From DATCVA01 sp036567205 (GTDB taxonomy: Bacteria; Pseudomonadota; Gammaproteobacteria; Burkholderiales; Burkholderiaceae_B), in contig DATCVA010000050.1 in assembly GCA_036567205.1 (NCBI GenBank), forward strand, positions 1-10,361: 10,361 bases of DNA, given 5' to 3'. Positions within the stretch are counted from its first letter, which is position 1. Every line of letters begins with the position of its first letter. The notes under the pieces were generated by a model. The model was not told the origin of the DNA. It ran no database searches and saw only the letters and a program-made list of their open reading frames with translations. Below, in pieces: positions 6,318-10,361 of this stretch. The position numbers were made by a program, and so were the translations under genes.

Positions 6318-7559
6318 TCAGTTGCCCAGCTCGCGTTCCAGGCCTTTAGGATTGTCGTGCAGGCGCGTCATGAATTCGTGGGCGATATCGCCCACGTAGA
6401 CGTCTTCCGTGCCTGCACGCAATGCCTGGACGATGGCATTGGCGATGGCGCTGGGGTTGACGCGAGGCGGTGGCGTTAACTGTTCCCACTCGTGGTCGAT
6501 CGGCCCCGAAAATATATTTACGACGCGTACTCCCGATGCAAGGAATTCATTGCGCAAACACTGCGACACCGAAAGCGCAGCTGCTTTCGATGCCGACCAC
6601 ATGCCCCGCGACGGTAAGCTGATGTGAGCATAGATGGACAGAATATTGACCCAGGCCACCGCGTTATTGACACCGTCGGCGGCGCGCCCCGCCATGCCCG
6701 GGCCGAAGTGTTGGGCCAGGCGTATTAAGCCGATGCAGTTCACATCGAGCGCATCGCGGGCTTTCATAAGGTCGCGACTGTGCAGAATTCCGCCTTCACG
6801 TTCGTAATCGGCGGTGTTGATCAGAATGTCGACCTTGCCGCCAATAGAGCGTGAAACCCTCTCGACGGAGTCGGTGTCGGTTACGTTAAGGCTCTGCACC
6901 TGGATGCGCGGGTCCAGGCACAAGGCATCGAAGGCAGGCGATTTTTTCCAGAGTTCAGGGTCGCCGGCAAATACAGTGCTGACGCCGGCATCCAGCAGCG
7001 CTTGAATGGTTGCCTGCCCAACGGCTGTTTTTCCGTCGGTGACCAGCGCGCGCCTGAACTTGGGGTCGCACGAGGTTTCGCGCAAGGTTGGATCATCTTC
7101 CATATTGGGGCTTGCCTGTGTGGGGAGGGCGATCATGACGGCCTGGCCGCTACGATCCAGTTTAAGAGCCAGCCTGATTTGCTCGCCGTCGCGGCAGTCG
7201 CCATGGACATGGGCCACAACCGAGGGGCCGCAACGGAGTTTGACGGTGCCGATGCGCCATGGCAGGCGCTCACGAAAATACAGGTCGTTGCTGTGATGTA
7301 AAACGGTGGTGGCCAGAAGCGTGCCTGCAGGGTCTGTCGCCTGCCATTTCAAGTGTTCCGATAAGCATTGACAACAGACTTCGCGTGGCGGGTACTGTAC
7401 CGTCTGGCATTCCTGGCACACTTGCAAATCGAAGCGCCCAGCGGCGGCGGCGGCGGTAAGGCCCAGCGCCCGCCGGCTGCGGGTACCTGGCGGCAAGGTA
7501 GCCTGGCGGGTGCGTGCGATGGGATTCTTTTTGGGTGGTTTGCCAAGGGCTTGAGTCAT
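6318..7559 (-). CDS. DUF35 (Zn-ribbon/OB-fold) protein fused to a degenerate SDR domain
   Basis: This is a 413-residue two-domain protein. Residues 1-45 are basic and Ala-rich. A rubredoxin-like Zn ribbon follows, with Cys 48, 51, 62 and 65 around the typical QYPPRE segment, then an OB-fold to about 146; together these are a DUF35 protein. Known DUF35 proteins (ChsH2, BbsA, the archaeal HMG-CoA synthase complex) bind thiolase-fold enzymes and help form their CoA site. Residues about 168-395 are an SDR fold in which key motifs are altered. TGxxxGxG reads TDGKTAVG (174-181), NNAG reads NTAD (248-251), and YxxxK reads WSASK (321-325). Ser 308, Asn 274, Lys 325 and the SGP turn remain. The ATG at 7559 overlaps the thiolase stop as ATGA and has GGAG 6 bases upstream. 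A scaffold or regulatory pseudo-SDR is possible; loss of dehydrogenase activity is inferred from the residues, not shown. Confidence 0.88.
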   Translation of the reverse strand: MTQALGKPPKKNPIARTRQATLPPGTRSRRALGLTAAAAAGRFDLQVCQECQTVQYPPREVCCQCLSEHLKWQATDPAGTLLATTVLHHSNDLYFRERLPWRIGTVKLRCGPSVVAHVHGDCRDGEQIRLALKLDRSGQAVMIALPTQASPNMEDDPTLRETSCDPKFRRALVTDGKTAVGQATIQALLDAGVSTVFAGDPELWKKSPAFDALCLDPRIQVQSLNVTDTDSVERVSRSIGGKVDILINTADYEREGGILHSRDLMKARDALDVNCIGLIRLAQHFGPGMAGRAADGVNNAVAWVNILSIYAHISLPSRGMWSASKAAALSVSQCLRNEFLASGVRVVNIFSGPIDHEWEQLTPPPRVNPSAIANAIVQALRAGTEDVYVGDIAHEFMTRLHDNPKGLERELGN

Positions 7560-8731
7560 GAGGTGCTCCGGGCCAGTAAGGCGGCTGCCGTGCAGATGCC
7601 GCGATCGTAATTGATCATGCCAAACCCGCTGACCAGGCCTATATTGGCCTTTGCAACCTGGGTTGCGCCAGCCCTGCCGGTCAGTTGCCGCAAGGCCTCA
7701 ACCAGGCCCAGATATCCGCCTGCGGCGCCGGCTTGCCCAACCGACAGTTGGCCGCCGTTGGTGTTGAAGGGAAAGCTGCCATCGACCGTAAACGTATGGT
7801 TTCGTACAAATTGCGGCGCTGCCCCTTTTTCACAAAAACCCAGGTCTTCTATTTGCATTAGATTGATGACCGGGTAGTCGTCATACGCTTGCATAAAATC
7901 AACATCGCCGGGTGCAATGTTTGCATGCTCAAAGAGTTCGTCGCGATCCATACTCCATCCGCCACGGAACTGTATGGCGTCTTCCGGCCAGGCGTTGTGG
8001 CGTTCGATAGTGGATAAAATGCGCGCGAATGGCAGGTTCAGGGCGCGGGCTTTCTCTTCGCGCATCACCAGGAACGCGTCGGCGCCAGCGCATGGCATGA
8101 CGCAATCAAACAGATGTATGGGTTCGGTGATTTCGCGCGCGCTCAGGTATTGTTGCAGCGACAGCGGTTTTTTCATGAGTGCGTGCTCATAACGCAGCGC
8201 ATTGTCGCGCTGAGCGACGCACAGCTTGCCGAAGTCTTCGCGCGTAGCGCCTGTTTCCCGCATGTAATGTTTAGTCAGCAAGGCAAAGCTGGCATTGGGG
8301 CCGCCTGCCCCATAGGGGTAGACGGCATCTTGCGCAAATCGTGAAAACTGGCTGACAGTGTGGCGAAACGAGTCGACATGATTGGTGTCGCCTGCCAGAC
8401 AAGCCACCATGCTGGCGTCGCCGGCCTGTACGGCGCGCGCGGCGCGACGCAGCGCCATAATGCCGCAGGCGCCTCCGGTGGGGATATGGTCAAGCCATTT
8501 TGGGCTCATGCCCAGGTGCTGGACCAGCCCCACGGCAGTATCAGGAGCCAGTGTAAAACTTGAAACGCACATGCCGTCGATGTCGAGCTTGGCGATGCCT
8601 GCGCTGCGCACCAGCGTACCCAGCGCCTTGCCCAGCCACCAGTGCGCGCTATGAGTGGAGTAGCGCGCATAGGGAACGGAGACCGGGGCTGCCGCGACAA
8701 TACCTTCGTAACCCAAGCGTGGCGGCGTCAT
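7556..8731 (-). CDS. Thiolase-like (SCP2/Ltp2-type) protein lacking canonical catalytic residues
   Basis: From the ATG at 8731 this is 391 residues of thiolase fold, of the SCP2-thiolase/lipid-transfer type (AYDDYPV 282-288, LEDLGFC-like IEDLGFCEKG, FNTNGGQLSVGQAGAAGG 322-339, EALRQLTGRAG). The nucleophile loop reads GGACGIMAL. Aligned on the helix, Gly 87 sits where thiolases have Cys, with Cys 89 two places later. The GHP His is Gln 333, and the late CxG Cys is replaced by the VSGFG segment (367-371). The related steroid aldolase Ltp2 also lacks thiolase Cys chemistry and acts with a DUF35 partner, which is the next gene here. Retro-aldol or related C-C cleavage of an acyl-CoA is therefore inferred over plain thiolysis. 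An upstream in-frame ATG at 8764 would overlap the ligase by 37 bases. The 8731 start gives a classic ATGA overlap and has AGGAAG 7 bases before it. Confidence 0.88.
   Translation of the reverse strand: MTPPRLGYEGIVAAAPVSVPYARYSTHSAHWWLGKALGTLVRSAGIAKLDIDGMCVSSFTLAPDTAVGLVQHLGMSPKWLDHIPTGGACGIMALRRAARAVQAGDASMVACLAGDTNHVDSFRHTVSQFSRFAQDAVYPYGAGGPNASFALLTKHYMRETGATREDFGKLCVAQRDNALRYEHALMKKPLSLQQYLSAREITEPIHLFDCVMPCAGADAFLVMREEKARALNLPFARILSTIERHNAWPEDAIQFRGGWSMDRDELFEHANIAPGDVDFMQAYDDYPVINLMQIEDLGFCEKGAAPQFVRNHTFTVDGSFPFNTNGGQLSVGQAGAAGGYLGLVEALRQLTGRAGATQVAKANIGLVSGFGMINYDRGICTAAALLARSTS
7566..7569 (-). promoter_or_regulatory. Ribosome binding site of the DUF35-SDR gene
   Basis: The minus strand reads GGAG here, 6 bases before the ATG at 7559-7557. 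The site lies inside the end of the thiolase-like gene, whose TGA (7558-7556) overlaps that ATG. This second ATGA junction points to coupled, near-equal production of the two proteins, as expected for a complex. Confidence 0.65.
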
Positions 8732-10359
8732 GGGGTGACTTCCTGTCGTTTCTTCATGGCGCAAGTATCAATGCATAAAGGGGTTCCTACAAGAGCGGGC
8801 GCCATTTTTTTAAGTTCGCCGCGCTGGATTTTATTGGTGGCGGTTAACGGCAGGGCTTCTACAAAGGCGATATGACCGGGGACTTTGTAATAAGCCAGCC
8901 GGGTCAGGCACCACTCTACGATTCCCCGGGCCAGCTCGGGCATGGCTTGCGCATCGGGTGGCGTGCTGCACACAATGCAGGCCAGTACTTCATCGCCGCG
9001 CAGGGTGTCGGGAACCGCTGCAACGGCGGCAGCCTTAATGGCCGGATGCTGCAGCAATACGCTTTCGACTTCCACTGCGGCAATATTTTCGCCGCTGCGC
9101 CGAATTACATTTTTTTTGCGGTCAATAAAGTGCAGGCAGCCTTGCGCGTTTCGGCGCACAATGTCGCCGGTATGAAACCAGCCGCCTTCCCAGGCCTCTT
9201 GCGTGGCTGGCTCATCTTTAAGGTAGCCGGCAAAAAAGCCAAACCGGGCGTTTTCGCCGGCATGCTTGACCAGCAGCTCGCCGTTTTCGCCGGTTGCTAC
9301 GGCCCGCCCTGTGTCGTCGACGATTTTGACCAGAATGTCGGCCTGCTCCTTGCCGAAGCAGTTGCTGCCAATGAAACGCGGTTCGTGGTTGGCGATAATA
9401 ACGGCGCCTGCGCCGGTTTCGGTCATGGCCCAGGCTTCCAGTAGCGGAAAACCGAAGCGCTGCTCGAACGGCTTGTGCAACGAGGGCTCAATGCCGGCGC
9501 CAAAGCCAAAACGCACGGAATGTTGTGCATCGTGCGCCGACGGCTCGGCTTTCATGAGTATGGCGGGCATCACGCCCAGATAATGCACGACGGTCGCACG
9601 CGAATCGCGAACGTTGTTCCACCAGGTTTTAGGGTGGAAGCGGTCAATGGCAATTAAGCAGCCGCCAGTTACAACCATGGCCATGGTTGAATAGGCCATG
9701 GCATTCATATGGACCAGGGGCAGCGGCGTAAGCATGCGTTCAGTGCCTGCATTAAGCGCGGCCAGGCCGCCGGCCTGCGCATACCATTGCCCCGCATGCA
9801 GAAAGTATTCGTTGGGCAAGATGCAGCCTTTGGGACGGCCCGTTGTCCCAGAGGTGTATAACAAGGCGCATTCACTGGCGTTGCCAATGGGCTGGCCGGC
9901 CAGTGGTGCAGTAAACGGCGCCGGTGCCGGGGCCTCGTCCGGCCCGATGATTATTAGCGGCCGATTTGCCGCGTTGGCCGCTGCACGCAACGCCGCATGA
10001 TGGCTGGGTAATGCAATGGCAATGGCAATTTCGGAATGACCCGTCAAATATTCAAGCTCGGACGCGCGCAATTCAGCGTTAATGGGGACGACCGACACTC
10101 CCAGCGCATTCAGGGCGAACCAGTGCAAAAAGAACGCAGGGCGGTTTTCCAGCAAGAGGCCGGCGCGATGGCCATGGCCGTAGCCTGCCGCTTTGTAAGC
10201 CGCTTTAAGCGTGTCGATACGCACCAGGGCGTCCTGGTATGACAGCTCTCCCGCTGGAATTCCATAGCTTTGCGCGGTCTCGGGCAGGACGCATAGAAAA
10301 GGGCGGGCCGGCCACTGCCGGACCGCGCGGGTAAAGGTCTGGTAAATCGTATTGAACAC
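8728..10359 (-). CDS. Acyl-CoA synthetase (AMP-forming), ANL superfamily
   Basis: This 543-residue enzyme should activate a carboxylic acid to its CoA thioester via an acyl-adenylate in the cytoplasm. All core motifs are present: the P-loop YTSGTTGRPKG (168-178), the A5 motif EAWAMTETG (308-316), GWFHTGDI (393-400), the hinge DRKKNVIRRSGENI (413-426) and the C-terminal catalytic Lys 510 in TATNKIQR. The SGEN form of the hinge is shared with CaiC-like and medium/aromatic-acid ligases, but the substrate cannot be read off. The start is taken as GTG at 10359 because NTIYQTFTRAVRQWPARPFL is a normal N-terminus for the family. Any ribosome site lies beyond the window edge, so a slightly earlier start is possible. 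It appears to be the first gene of the visible operon, and its TGA overlaps the ATG of the thiolase-like gene. Some 25 residues follow the usual C-terminal motif, ending in the overlap. Confidence 0.93.
   Translation of the reverse strand: MFNTIYQTFTRAVRQWPARPFLCVLPETAQSYGIPAGELSYQDALVRIDTLKAAYKAAGYGHGHRAGLLLENRPAFFLHWFALNALGVSVVPINAELRASELEYLTGHSEIAIAIALPSHHAALRAAANAANRPLIIIGPDEAPAPAPFTAPLAGQPIGNASECALLYTSGTTGRPKGCILPNEYFLHAGQWYAQAGGLAALNAGTERMLTPLPLVHMNAMAYSTMAMVVTGGCLIAIDRFHPKTWWNNVRDSRATVVHYLGVMPAILMKAEPSAHDAQHSVRFGFGAGIEPSLHKPFEQRFGFPLLEAWAMTETGAGAVIIANHEPRFIGSNCFGKEQADILVKIVDDTGRAVATGENGELLVKHAGENARFGFFAGYLKDEPATQEAWEGGWFHTGDIVRRNAQGCLHFIDRKKNVIRRSGENIAAVEVESVLLQHPAIKAAAVAAVPDTLRGDEVLACIVCSTPPDAQAMPELARGIVEWCLTRLAYYKVPGHIAFVEALPLTATNKIQRGELKKMAPALVGTPLCIDTCAMKKRQEVTP
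8739..8744 (-). promoter_or_regulatory. Ribosome binding site choosing the 8731 start of the thiolase-like gene
   Basis: The minus strand reads AGGAAG here, 7 bases before the ATG at 8731-8729, inside the last codons of the acyl-CoA ligase. The ligase TGA (8730-8728) overlaps that ATG, so the two genes are probably translationally coupled. Confidence 0.7.
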
Positions 10360-10361
10360 TG

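Noticed and set aside
8732..8764. Upstream ATG start adding 11 residues to the thiolase-like protein
   Set aside because: It would overlap the ligase by 37 bases; the 8731 ATG has AGGAAG at good spacing and forms an ATGA junction like the next gene pair.
8872..9444. 190-residue plus-strand open frame inside the acyl-CoA ligase
   Set aside because: Antisense to conserved ANL motifs, with no family match that I recognise.

Overview
The window comes from a moderately GC-rich bacterium. My best guess is a betaproteobacterium of the Burkholderiales/Alcaligenaceae type (Bordetella, Achromobacter or Pusillimonas relatives). This rests on gene style: an orphan LivJ-like binding protein, a fused HyuA-HyuB gene, and a catabolic acyl-CoA operon. 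No marker gene is present, so the assignment is an inference.

Layout. (1) Positions 2-2884, plus strand: most of a fused hydantoinase/5-oxoprolinase (HyuA C-terminal part plus a whole HyuB), cut by the left window edge. (2) Positions 2885-3562: a 678-base gap between two convergent transcription units. It holds two unrelated long inverted repeats (2943-3167 and about 3372-3535) separated by about 200 bases that may carry a gene remnant. (3) Positions 3563-10359, minus strand: six tightly packed genes read right to left. They are acyl-CoA ligase, thiolase-like protein, DUF35-SDR fusion, cyclase/kynurenine-formamidase-like hydrolase, a second SDR, and a periplasmic ABC substrate-binding protein. 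The first three are joined by two ATGA stop/start overlaps and the rest by gaps of 15-42 bases, so they look like one operon. Its promoter would lie to the right of the window.

How the genes may work together (inference): the binding protein captures a small acidic or amide-like compound, the ligase activates it as a CoA thioester, and the thiolase-like/DUF35 pair makes or cleaves a C-C bond. The SDR and cyclase would supply redox and hydrolytic steps. The most striking point is that the carbon-carbon lyase module appears reworked. The thiolase-like protein lacks the usual Cys, His and Cys residues. The DUF35 Zn-ribbon/OB-fold protein is fused to an SDR domain whose cofactor loop, NNAG motif and catalytic Tyr (here Trp) are all degraded. 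This resembles the logic of the steroid aldolase Ltp2-ChsH2(DUF35), but with a pseudo-SDR attached. No substrate can be named from sequence alone.
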